Below, piece after piece: positions 44,163 to 52,189 of a stretch of 64,000 nucleotides of DNA. Every line of letters starts with the position of its first letter. The first letter of the stretch is position 1. Source of the stretch: Flavobacteriales bacterium ALC-1 (GTDB taxonomy: Bacteria > Bacteroidota > Bacteroidia > Flavobacteriales > Flavobacteriaceae); assembly GCA_000171875.1 (NCBI GenBank), contig ABHI01000001.1:817001-881000 (forward strand). Reading direction: 5' to 3'. The notes beneath the pieces are model-generated. The model did no database searches. It saw only the letters and a program-made list of their open reading frames with translations, and had not been told where the DNA came from. The translations under genes and the position numbers were made by a program.

Positions 44163-44283
44163 GTTATCAAGAAAGGTGGAGGGATTAGACCCTGTGAAAC
44201 CTTAGCAACCCTTAGACTTACTAAGAAGGTGCTAAATTCTACTTGAAAGCGCAAGTCATTTTTTGCAAATTCGGATAGATAAC
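44163..44283 (+). promoter_or_regulatory. SAM-I-type riboswitch upstream of metZ
   Basis: P1 stem GTTATC (44163-44168) pairs with GATAAC (44278-44283). Between them lie the expected conserved blocks AAGAAAGGTGGAGGGA, GAAACC...AGCAACCC and AAGGTGCTAAATTCTAC, the core of the SAM-I (S-box) aptamer. The metZ ATG is 110 bases downstream. No strong intrinsic terminator is seen in the expression platform, so control may act on translation or need Rho. It probably senses S-adenosylmethionine and governs the whole met operon. Confidence 0.93.
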
Positions 44284-44393
44284 TCAAAACTAATTACTCA
44301 TCTGTAATTAATATTTTCTTTATAACATTTTTCTATTAAGTACACTTTTAAAGGTGCATTTGGCTTTGATTTAATCATTTAAAGTATTAGGAA

Positions 44394-45563
44394 ATGAGCT
44401 CTAATTATATAGAAACTGAAGCGATACGTACTCAAATAGAACGTTCTCAATTTTTAGAACATTCTAACCCATTGTATTTAACATCAAGTTATGTTTTTGA
44501 AGATGCGGAAGATATGCGAGCTTCTTTTGCAGACGAAAAAGAACGTAATATATACAGTCGGTATTCTAATCCTAATACTTCAGAGTTTGTAGAAAAAGTA
44601 TGCAAAATGGAAGGTGCAGAACGTGGTTATGCCTTTGCCTCTGGAATGTCAGCTGTATTTTCAACATTTGCAGCGTTATTAGATTCTGATGATCACATCA
44701 TCTCATCTCAAAGTATATTTGGGTCAACGCAAACATTTTTCAATAATATTCTTCCAAAATGGAACATTTCTACAAGTTATTTCAAAATTGACGAAATTGA
44801 TATTATAGAGCGTTTAATTCAACCGAACACTAAAATAATCTATGCAGAAAGTCCCACTAATCCAGCTGTAGATATTTTAAACCTAAAACGTTTGGGAGAT
44901 ATTGCAAAAAAGCACAATCTAATTTTTATTATAGATAATTGTTTTGCAACACCATATTTACAACAACCTATAAAATTTGGTGCAGACTTGGTGATTCATT
45001 CTGCTACAAAATTAATGGATGGCCAAGGTAGAGTCTTAGGTGGTGTAACCGTTGGCAGTAATGATTTGATTCAAAAAATATATCTATTTGCTAGAAACAC
45101 AGGACCAGCACTATCACCTTTTAATGCATGGGTTTTGTCTAAAAGTTTAGAGACATTACCGGTAAGGGTAGATAAACATTGTGATAACGCTTTAAAAGTA
45201 GCGACATTTTTAGAGTCACACAGCAATGTCAACTTTGTTAAATATCCTTTTTTAAAATCGCATCCGCAATATGACTTAGCAAAGCAACAAATGAAATTAG
45301 GAGGTAATGTGGTTGCTTTTGAAATAAAAGGAGGTATTGATGCAGGTCGAAATTTCCTTAATTCAATCAAACTCTTATCGCTCTCGGCAAACCTTGGAGA
45401 TACTAGAAGTATTGTAACACATCCAGCATCAACAACTCATGCTAAATTATCTGAAGATGACCGTTTACAAACTGGCATAACAGGTGGTTTAGTTAGAGTT
45501 TCAGTAGGGTTAGAGCATGTCGAAGACATCATTAACGATTTAAAACAAGCATTAGAAATATAA
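44394..45563 (+). CDS. metZ: O-succinylhomoserine sulfhydrylase (MetZ-type, PLP-dependent)
   Basis: Uses sulfide and an activated homoserine to make homocysteine. A 389-residue Cys/Met-metabolism fold enzyme: the substrate loop YSRYSNPNTSEFVEKV at about 51-66, GYAFASGMSAVFS, and the PLP-lysine motif VIHSATKLMDGQGRVLGG. The HSATK-x-x-DGQGR form is characteristic of MetZ and less so of cystathionine synthases. O-acetylhomoserine as substrate is possible. First gene after the SAM riboswitch; rhodanese, metH and metF follow with short gaps. Confidence 0.9.
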   Translation: MSSNYIETEAIRTQIERSQFLEHSNPLYLTSSYVFEDAEDMRASFADEKERNIYSRYSNPNTSEFVEKVCKMEGAERGYAFASGMSAVFSTFAALLDSDDHIISSQSIFGSTQTFFNNILPKWNISTSYFKIDEIDIIERLIQPNTKIIYAESPTNPAVDILNLKRLGDIAKKHNLIFIIDNCFATPYLQQPIKFGADLVIHSATKLMDGQGRVLGGVTVGSNDLIQKIYLFARNTGPALSPFNAWVLSKSLETLPVRVDKHCDNALKVATFLESHSNVNFVKYPFLKSHPQYDLAKQQMKLGGNVVAFEIKGGIDAGRNFLNSIKLLSLSANLGDTRSIVTHPASTTHAKLSEDDRLQTGITGGLVRVSVGLEHVEDIINDLKQALEI

Positions 45564-45581
45564 CAAATAAGTAATAAAATT

Positions 45582-45875
45582 ATGAACCAAAATAATCTAG
45601 AATTTGAACATGTTGAGAAGTATCTTGAAAAAGAAGCTATTGTATTAGATGTAAGAACTGAAGAAGAATACAATGAAGGTCATGTTAAAAATTCATTGCA
45701 TATTGTTTTAGACGATTTAGAATACGAAATAGATCAGTTAAAAACACTTCAAAAACCAATAATTACATGTTGTAGAAGTGGTGCAAGAAGCGAGCGTGCT
45801 AAGGACTTATTATTGGAGAATGATATTGATGTCATTAATGGTGGACCTTGGCAGAATGTAGAATCCTATTTATAA
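45582..45875 (+). CDS. Single-domain rhodanese-like sulfurtransferase
   Basis: A 97-residue rhodanese domain. Features: VLDVRTEEEYNEGHVKNSLHI at the N-terminus and the active-site loop ITCCRSGARSERA with catalytic cysteine. Single-domain rhodaneses carry sulfane sulfur between partners. Its placement between metZ and metH suggests a role in handling sulfide or persulfide for homocysteine formation; that is inference. Next gene starts 12 bases after the stop. Confidence 0.9.
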   Translation: MNQNNLEFEHVEKYLEKEAIVLDVRTEEEYNEGHVKNSLHIVLDDLEYEIDQLKTLQKPIITCCRSGARSERAKDLLLENDIDVINGGPWQNVESYL

Positions 45876-45886
45876 TCAAAGTAGTA

Positions 45887-46888
45887 ATGCACAACATTTA
45901 CAAAGAAATACAAAAACGAATTTTGGTACTCGACGGAGCTATGGGGACCATGCTTCAACAATATAATTTTTCGGAAGGAGATTTTAGAGGAGAACGCTTT
46001 GCAGCTTATCCATCTCCATTAAAAGGAAACAACGATTTACTCTCACTAACGCAACCAAAAGCTATTGCAGAAGTGCATGCAAAATACTTTGAAGCTGGAG
46101 CAGATATTGTAGAAACCAATACCTTTTCTGGCACAACCATAGCAATGGCTGACTATGATATGGAAGATTTAGTTTACGAACTCAATTTTGAATCTGCCAA
46201 AATTGCTAAAGAAGTTGCCGATAAATTCACAAAAGCAAATCCAGAACAACCGCGTTTTGTAGCTGGTAGTATTGGGCCAACTAATAAAACGGCTAGTTTA
46301 TCACCAGATGTTAATCGACCAGAATATAGAGCGATAACTTTTAATGAATTAAGAATCGCTTACAAACAGCAAGTTGAAGCCCTTATTGATGGAGGCGTCG
46401 ATGTGCTTTTAGTGGAAACTATTTTCGATACATTAAATGCAAAAGCGGCTTTATTTGCGATTGAAGAAGTTAAAGATGAACGAAACATTGATATTCCAAT
46501 TATGGTTTCTGGAACAATTACAGATGCTTCAGGAAGAACCTTATCTGGACAAACCGTTGAGGCATTTTTAACATCAATCTCACATATTCCATTATTGAGT
46601 GTAGGATTTAATTGTGCGCTTGGAGCTGAGCAGTTAAAACCTTATTTACAACGCTTATCTAACGAAACAGAATTTTACACTTCAGCGCATCCTAACGCAG
46701 GTTTACCAAATGCTTTCGGAGAATATGATGAATCACCTAAACAGATGCAAAGCTATATTGAAGACTATCTTAAAGATGGTCTTATCAATATTATTGGTGG
46801 TTGCTGTGGTACAAGTCCTGCGCATATTAATGCAATAGCTGAAGTAGCCAAAAATTACCAACCAAGATTAATTCAAAAGTTCGCATAA
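45887..46888 (+). CDS. metH: Methionine synthase, homocysteine-binding part (split MetH, N-terminal)
   Basis: A 333-residue homocysteine S-methyltransferase domain. Zinc ligand motifs are present: [13 protein letters not shown] with one cysteine and [13 protein letters not shown] with two. It begins with [22 protein letters not shown], characteristic of the MetH N-terminus. It lacks all other MetH domains; these lie in the next ORF, which starts at the same TAATG overlap. Start ATG at 45887 (MHNIYKEI); the open frame further upstream at 45848 overlaps the rhodanese end. Confidence 0.94.
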   Translation: MHNIYKEIQKRILVLDGAMGTMLQQYNFSEGDFRGERFAAYPSPLKGNNDLLSLTQPKAIAEVHAKYFEAGADIVETNTFSGTTIAMADYDMEDLVYELNFESAKIAKEVADKFTKANPEQPRFVAGSIGPTNKTASLSPDVNRPEYRAITFNELRIAYKQQVEALIDGGVDVLLVETIFDTLNAKAALFAIEEVKDERNIDIPIMVSGTITDASGRTLSGQTVEAFLTSISHIPLLSVGFNCALGAEQLKPYLQRLSNETEFYTSAHPNAGLPNAFGEYDESPKQMQSYIEDYLKDGLINIIGGCCGTSPAHINAIAEVAKNYQPRLIQKFA

Positions 46889-49569
46889 TGGCAGAATCAG
46901 ACTGTAAGAAATATTTAACTTTATCCGGATTGGAACCTCTAGTAGTTACTCCAGAAAGTAACTTTATTAACGTAGGAGAACGTACAAACGTTACTGGGTC
47001 TCGAAAATTTCTTCGTTTAATAAAAGAAGAAAAATACAATGAAGCTTTAGAAGTCGCCAGAAATCAAGTTGATGGTGGTGCACAAATACTAGATGTCAAT
47101 ATGGATGAAGGTATGCTCGATGGCGTCTATGCTATGACTACCTTTTTAAATTTGATAGCATCAGAACCTGATATTTCTAGAATTCCGATAATGATTGATA
47201 GTTCTAAATGGGAAATTATTGAAGCTGGTTTACAAGTTGCTCAAGGAAAATGCGTTGTAAATTCTATCAGCTTAAAAGAAGGTGAAGCTGAATTTAAACG
47301 ACAAGCAAAACTCGTTAAGCGTTATGGAGCAGCAGTAATTGTGATGGCATTTGATGAAACTGGTCAGGCTGATAATTACGATAGACGTATAGAAATTTGT
47401 AAGCGTTCATACGATATTCTGGTTAACGAAGTTCATTTTCCACCCCAAGACATCATCTTCGACCCAAATATTTTTCCTGTGGCAACAGGTATGGAAGAGC
47501 ATCGTAGAAATGCGCTCGACTTTTTTGAAGCTACAAAATGGATTAGAGAAAATCTGCCTTATGCTAATGTTTCTGGAGGTGTGAGTAATGTGTCTTTTTC
47601 ATTTAGAGGAAACAATGTAGTTAGAGAAGCGATGCATTCTTCATTTTTGTTTCATGCAATTAAAAACGGAATGAATCTAGGTATTGTTAACCCAACAATG
47701 CTGGAGATTTATGACGAAATAGATAAAGACTTATTAGAGCGTGTAGAAGATGTTTTATTTGATAGACGCGATGATGCAACTGAGCGTTTATTAGATTTTG
47801 CAGAATCCGTTAAAGGACAGAAAAAGGAACAAGAAAACACAATCCAAGAATGGAGAAACGAACCTCTACAAGATAGAATTACCCATGCTTTAGTTAAAGG
47901 TATTGATGCTTTTATTATTGAAGATGTTGAGGAGGCGCGTTTAGAATCTAGCAGACCAATAGAAGTCATTGAAGGGCATTTAATGATTGGAATGAATGTC
48001 GTTGGAGATTTATTTGGAAGTGGTAAAATGTTTTTACCTCAAGTCGTAAAATCAGCTCGTGTTATGAAAAAAGCTGTGGCTTACCTTCAACCATATATTG
48101 AGGCCGAAAAAGATGGCAAACAAGAGTTTGCAGGCCGTATTTTAATGGCCACAGTAAAAGGCGATGTGCATGACATAGGAAAGAATATTGTAAGTGTAGT
48201 TTTAGGTTGTAATAATTACGAAATCATTGATCTTGGTGTCATGGTGCCTCCCGAAAAAATTATTGAAACCGCAAAAGAGGAGAACGTTGACATTATTGGC
48301 TTAAGTGGATTAATTACACCTTCTTTAGATGAAATGGTGTATGTCTCTAAAGCGCTTGAAAAAGAGCAATTAGACATTCCTCTTATAATTGGAGGCGCGA
48401 CGACTTCTAGAGCACATTCTGCAGTAAAAATTGCACCTAATTATAGTAATACAGTTGTTCATATCAATGATGCATCGAGAGCAGTAACAGTAGTTGGGAA
48501 TTTACTTAAAAATGATAGTAAGATCTATAAGAATCAAATTCGTGAGGAGTATGATTTGTTTAGAGAACAATTCATGAAACGTGGAAAGAAGAAAGAATAT
48601 TTATCTATAGAAGATGCTCGGAAAAATAAATTTCAAATTGATTGGAATACTTCTGAGATTATTAAACCTAAACAGTTAGGCATTCAAATACTAGAAGATT
48701 TCGACATTACTAAACTTGAAGACTTTATCGATTGGTCACCTTTCTTTAGGAGTTGGGATTTACATGGAAAATATCCTAATATTTTGCAAGATGGTGTTGT
48801 CGGCGAACAAGCGACAGAGTTATTTGCTGATGCCCAAATATTGCTTAAGCGGATTTTTGATGAGAAGCTCTTAAAAGCCAAAGCTATCTTTGGCCTATTT
48901 GAGGCCAATACAATTATTGACGATGATGTAGAAATTATAGATGAAGCTGGGAATGTATTAGATACATTCTTAACCCTCCGTCAACAATCTAAAAAATCAG
49001 CGGGTAAACCCAATATAGCACTAGCAGATTTCATAGCACCCAAATCATCAGAAAGGCAAGATTACATGGGCTGTTTCTGTGTATCAACAGGATTCGGAAC
49101 TCAAGAATTAGCCACACAGTTTGAAGCTGATAATGACGATTATAATTCCATAATGATTAAAGCACTAGCTGATAGATTAGCTGAAGCATTTGCTGAATAT
49201 TTACACAAAGAAATCAGAACAAAACACTGGAATTACGTCAAAAACGAAAACCTTTCTAACGAAGAATTAATCAAAGAAAATTATAAAGGTATTCGCCCAG
49301 CGCCAGGTTATCCTGCCTGTCCTGATCACTTAGAAAAGAGAACCATATGGAGCTTGCTTAAAGTTGAAGAAACCATAGGAGTTAAGCTTACAGATAGTTT
49401 AGCAATGTGGCCAGCTGCAAGTGTAAGTGGTTATTATTTTGCAAATCCAGAGGCTAGATATTTTGGCTTAGGAAAAATAACCAATGACCAAGTTGTAGAT
49501 TATAGTAAACGAAGAAATATCACTTTTGAAGAAGCAGAAAAGTGGTTAAATCCAAACATCGCTCAATAG
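46888..49569 (+). CDS. metH: Methionine synthase, folate/B12/activation part (split MetH, C-terminal)
   Basis: An 893-residue protein continuing MetH. In order: pterin-binding domain (about 30-280, [16 protein letters not shown] and DVNMDEGML), four-helix cap, cobalamin-binding domain with [16 protein letters not shown] (histidine ligand to cobalt, about residue 430) and [12 protein letters not shown], and the C-terminal AdoMet-activation domain (about 590-893) with [12 protein letters not shown]. So it accepts methyl groups from methyltetrahydrofolate and repairs oxidised B12. The two halves of MetH as separate, overlapping genes are typical of this family, not a frameshift error. Confidence 0.95.
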   Translation: MAESDCKKYLTLSGLEPLVVTPESNFINVGERTNVTGSRKFLRLIKEEKYNEALEVARNQVDGGAQILDVNMDEGMLDGVYAMTTFLNLIASEPDISRIPIMIDSSKWEIIEAGLQVAQGKCVVNSISLKEGEAEFKRQAKLVKRYGAAVIVMAFDETGQADNYDRRIEICKRSYDILVNEVHFPPQDIIFDPNIFPVATGMEEHRRNALDFFEATKWIRENLPYANVSGGVSNVSFSFRGNNVVREAMHSSFLFHAIKNGMNLGIVNPTMLEIYDEIDKDLLERVEDVLFDRRDDATERLLDFAESVKGQKKEQENTIQEWRNEPLQDRITHALVKGIDAFIIEDVEEARLESSRPIEVIEGHLMIGMNVVGDLFGSGKMFLPQVVKSARVMKKAVAYLQPYIEAEKDGKQEFAGRILMATVKGDVHDIGKNIVSVVLGCNNYEIIDLGVMVPPEKIIETAKEENVDIIGLSGLITPSLDEMVYVSKALEKEQLDIPLIIGGATTSRAHSAVKIAPNYSNTVVHINDASRAVTVVGNLLKNDSKIYKNQIREEYDLFREQFMKRGKKKEYLSIEDARKNKFQIDWNTSEIIKPKQLGIQILEDFDITKLEDFIDWSPFFRSWDLHGKYPNILQDGVVGEQATELFADAQILLKRIFDEKLLKAKAIFGLFEANTIIDDDVEIIDEAGNVLDTFLTLRQQSKKSAGKPNIALADFIAPKSSERQDYMGCFCVSTGFGTQELATQFEADNDDYNSIMIKALADRLAEAFAEYLHKEIRTKHWNYVKNENLSNEELIKENYKGIRPAPGYPACPDHLEKRTIWSLLKVEETIGVKLTDSLAMWPAASVSGYYFANPEARYFGLGKITNDQVVDYSKRRNITFEEAEKWLNPNIAQ

Positions 49570-49659
49570 ATGAATCGAGCATATCTAAAATTTCATCCCT
49601 AACGAAAAATGATTAATTGCGAACAGCATGTGTCCATAAAAAATAATAGATAGAATCAC

Positions 49660-50616
49660 ATGAAAGTAACAGAACATATAAAAAAAGCTAACGGAAAAAC
49701 ACAATTTTCTTTTGAAATATTGCCTCCATTAAAAGGTCAACATATTCAATCTATTTTTGATAATATAGACCCTTTAATGGAATTTAAACCACCTTTTATT
49801 GATGTAACCTATCATCGTGAAGAATATGTGTTTAAAGAAGTTGAAAATGGCCTTCTAAAAAAGCAAGTTGTAAAAAAACGACCAGGTACAGTAGGCATTT
49901 GTGCAGCTATTCAAAATAAGTATGGAGTAGATGCCATTCCTCATATTCTATGTGGCGGATTTACAAAAGAAGACACCGAAAATTTCTTAATTGATTTAGA
50001 CTTTTTAGGTATTGAAAATGTAATGGCTTTACGAGGTGATGCCGTTAAAAGCGAAACTTATTTTAAACCTGAAAAAGAAGGGCATTCGTATGCTAATGAA
50101 CTTATCTCTCAAATTGCAGAGATGAATAATGGAAAGTATTTAGACGAAGAATTACAAAACAGTTCTGCTACAAATTTTTGTATAGGAGCTGCTGCTTATC
50201 CAGAAAAACATATGGAAGCACCAAGTTTAGAAAGTGATATACACTTTCTGAAAAAGAAAATAAAAAGTGGGGCGACTTATATTGTAACTCAAATGTTTTT
50301 TGACAATCAAAAATATTTCAATTTTGTAGATAAATGCAGAAAAGAAGGGATAACTGTACCTATTATTCCTGGTTTAAAACCTATTTCCACCAAAAAGCAA
50401 CTGAATTTAATTCCACATCGTTTTCATGTGGATTTACCAGAAGAACTCATTATAGATATTGTAAAGTGTAAGGATAATAAAGCAGTAAGACAAGTAGGCA
50501 TAGAATGGTGTATAGAGCAATCAAAAGAACTTCAAAAAGCAGGAATCCCAGTTTTACATTATTACTCTATGGGAAAAAGTACTAACATTAAAGCTATAGC
50601 TAAAGAAATTTTTTAA
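49660..50616 (+). CDS. metF: Methylenetetrahydrofolate reductase
   Basis: Reduces 5,10-methylene- to 5-methyltetrahydrofolate, the methyl donor for MetH. The 318-residue TIM barrel has the family signatures QFSFEILPPLKGQ, ENVMALRGDAVKSE and MFFDNQKYFNFVDKCRK. FAD-dependent. Last gene of the SAM-controlled met operon; 90 bases separate it from metH. Confidence 0.94.
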   Translation: MKVTEHIKKANGKTQFSFEILPPLKGQHIQSIFDNIDPLMEFKPPFIDVTYHREEYVFKEVENGLLKKQVVKKRPGTVGICAAIQNKYGVDAIPHILCGGFTKEDTENFLIDLDFLGIENVMALRGDAVKSETYFKPEKEGHSYANELISQIAEMNNGKYLDEELQNSSATNFCIGAAAYPEKHMEAPSLESDIHFLKKKIKSGATYIVTQMFFDNQKYFNFVDKCRKEGITVPIIPGLKPISTKKQLNLIPHRFHVDLPEELIIDIVKCKDNKAVRQVGIEWCIEQSKELQKAGIPVLHYYSMGKSTNIKAIAKEIF

Positions 50617-50677
50617 ATCTAGTTTTAAGTCTATAAAGTTATCATACGCAAAGTATAATTAGAGTTTTAAAAAAACT

Positions 50678-50685
50678 TAGATTTG
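50678..50685 (+). promoter_or_regulatory. -7 box of the Rrf2 gene, four bases from its ATG
   Basis: TAGATTTG is a perfect TAnnTTTG. Its spacing to the start codon (four bases) equals that of dxs and implies a leaderless message. Confidence 0.6.
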
Positions 50686-50689
50686 CAGT

Positions 50690-51100
50690 ATGCTTTCAAA
50701 GAAAACTAAATACGGAATAAAAGCATTGGTTTATTTAGCCAAGCAAAAAAAACGAGACCCTGTCCAAATTTCTGAAATCTCTAAATCAGAGAATATTTCA
50801 AGAAAATTTTTAGAAAGCATATTGTTAACGCTTAGAAAAAATGGAATACTAGGATCTAAAAAAGGGAAAAACGGTGGTTATTATTTGTTAAAAGAGCCAA
50901 ATGAGATTCCTATGACTTCGATAATGCGACTTTTAGAAGGACCTATAGCGATGGTGCCATGTGTAAGCCTTAATTTCTATGAAAAGTGTGATGACTGCCC
51001 AGATGAAAACGCGTGTGCTGTGCATAATGTAATGCTCAAGGTACGTGATAATACTCTAGATATTTTTAGAAATACAACTTTAGCAGATTTATCAAATTAG
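50690..51100 (+). CDS. Rrf2-family regulator with four C-terminal cysteines
   Basis: A 136-residue winged-helix regulator (SKKTKYGIKALVYLAKQ, then helix-turn-helix about 26-50 with VQISEISKSENISRKFLESIL). Cysteines at 91, 100, 103 and 109 (PCVSLNFYEKCDDCPDENAC) could bind an Fe-S cluster or sense thiols, as in IscR or NsrR, though the spacing differs. Relatives of this type (CymR) control cysteine synthesis. It sits immediately before the sulfate reduction cluster, whose promoter has an operator-like CCTA...TAGGAAT sequence, so it is the natural candidate regulator. Confidence 0.87.
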   Translation: MLSKKTKYGIKALVYLAKQKKRDPVQISEISKSENISRKFLESILLTLRKNGILGSKKGKNGGYYLLKEPNEIPMTSIMRLLEGPIAMVPCVSLNFYEKCDDCPDENACAVHNVMLKVRDNTLDIFRNTTLADLSN

Positions 51101-51164
51101 TAAATTCATAAATTAACACCTTAATTTTTTAGTTTTTATTACCTGATTATTAAATAATAATTTA

Positions 51165-51201
51165 TACGTTTGCATAATAATCCTAGTATTCCGATAGGAA
51201 T
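51165..51201 (+). promoter_or_regulatory. Sulfur-operon promoter with operator-like dyad
   Basis: A perfect -7 box TACGTTTG (51165-51172) is followed nine bases later by CCTAGTATTCCGATAGGAAT (51182-51201), which contains the dyads CCTA/TAGG and ATTCC/GGAAT. A near copy lies at 52159-52178. Position over the start of transcription fits repression. Confidence 0.55.
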
Positions 51202-51226
51202 TAAAGAATAATAATTTATTTAAAAC

Positions 51227-51487
51227 ATGGAAACCACTATAAATAAAGGTTTAACTACAGAAAAACTAAAGAAGAATGAGAGTTCTTCTCAAGAGAATAT
51301 TAAGCGAAGCTTACTTAAAACAATAAGTTGGAGAGCTGTTGGGACTATAACAACAGTAACTATTTCATATATACTTACTGGAACAATGGCCTTGGCCTTT
51401 TCTATTGGTGGTATAGAATTAGTTTCAAAAATGGCACTTTACTTTTTTCACGAACGTGCATGGAATAATATAAAATGGGGGAAATGA
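51227..51487 (+). CDS. DUF2061 membrane protein
   Basis: An 86-residue protein whose C-terminal half is the DUF2061 domain: SLLKTISWRAVGTITTVTISYILTGTMALAFSIGGIEL and then ALYFFHERAWNNIKWG, two hydrophobic helices. DUF2061 proteins are often encoded next to assimilatory sulfate reduction genes in Bacteroidota, and some fuse to sulfur enzymes; their function is not established. The stop overlaps the cysH start as ATGA. Confidence 0.88.
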   Translation: METTINKGLTTEKLKKNESSSQENIKRSLLKTISWRAVGTITTVTISYILTGTMALAFSIGGIELVSKMALYFFHERAWNNIKWGK

Positions 51488-52104
51488 TAAATATAGATAT
51501 TGACTTTTGGAATAAGAAATTAAGAGATAGAACACCTAATGAAATTGCAGAATGGGCATTAAAATTGTCAGATAATTACATTGTAACAACAAGTTTTGGA
51601 ATTTACTCTTCGGTTTTATTGAGTACCATGTCAAAACTCGATAAGGATATTAGAGTAGTTTGGTGTGATACATTATATAATCAGCCAAGCACCTATAACC
51701 ATGCTTCAGGCTTAATAAAAAAGTACAATCTCAATATTCTTAAATACCAATCTTTATATACTAAAGAAGAAATTGATGCTACAATTGGCTTGCCAAGTTT
51801 AGAAGATGATAATCATGCCATTTTTTCAGAAGCAGTGAAGCTTGAGCCTTTTAGACGTGCATTAACAGAACAAAATCCAGATGTTTGGTTTACGAATATT
51901 AGAGTAAGACAAACTGAGTATAGAGATAAGAAAGATATTTTAAGTTATAGTAAAGATGGTATTCTTAAAGTGAGTCCGTTTTACTATTGGAGTGACTCAG
52001 ACTTGGACACCTATATAGAAGAGAATCATTTAGCAAAAAATGCATATTACTTCGATCCAATAAAGGCTTTACTTAATAGAGAATGTGGTATACATTTTCA
52101 GTAA
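51484..52104 (+). CDS. cysH: Phosphoadenosine phosphosulfate (PAPS/APS) reductase
   Basis: Reduces activated sulfate to sulfite. A 206-residue ATP-pyrophosphatase-fold enzyme: TTSFGIYSSVLLST loop, VVWCDTLYNQPSTY, TNIRVRQTEYRDKK and the catalytic ECGIHF at the C-terminus. The paired CC...CxxC cysteines of Fe-S APS reductases are absent, so this is the PAPS type by motif. ATG 51484 gives an ATGA overlap with DUF2061; 51475 is the alternative. The usual partners cysD and cysN are not between it and the sulfite reductase. Confidence 0.9.
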   Translation: MINIDIDFWNKKLRDRTPNEIAEWALKLSDNYIVTTSFGIYSSVLLSTMSKLDKDIRVVWCDTLYNQPSTYNHASGLIKKYNLNILKYQSLYTKEEIDATIGLPSLEDDNHAIFSEAVKLEPFRRALTEQNPDVWFTNIRVRQTEYRDKKDILSYSKDGILKVSPFYYWSDSDLDTYIEENHLAKNAYYFDPIKALLNRECGIHFQ

Positions 52105-52158
52105 TAGATAAAAATCTGTAAAGAAATACCAAGTAATTGGATATTTCATTTAAATAAA

Positions 52159-52178
52159 CCTATTAAATCCATAGGAAT
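52159..52178 (+). promoter_or_regulatory. Second operator-like sequence, before the sulfite reductase gene
   Basis: CCTATTAAATCCATAGGAAT matches the operator-like sequence at 51182 in 15 of 20 positions, with CCTA and ATAGGAAT identical at both ends. It lies 11 bases before the sulfite reductase ATG. Confidence 0.5.
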
Positions 52179-52189
52179 AATATAATAAA

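Noticed and set aside
45848-45886. Extended MetH N-terminus from 45848
   Set aside because: It would overlap the rhodanese end by nearly 30 bases; the conserved start MHNIYKEI begins at ATG 45887.
45887-49569. MetH as a single gene broken by a frameshift
   Set aside because: Both halves are complete domains and meet in a TAATG overlap; split MetH is normal in this family.
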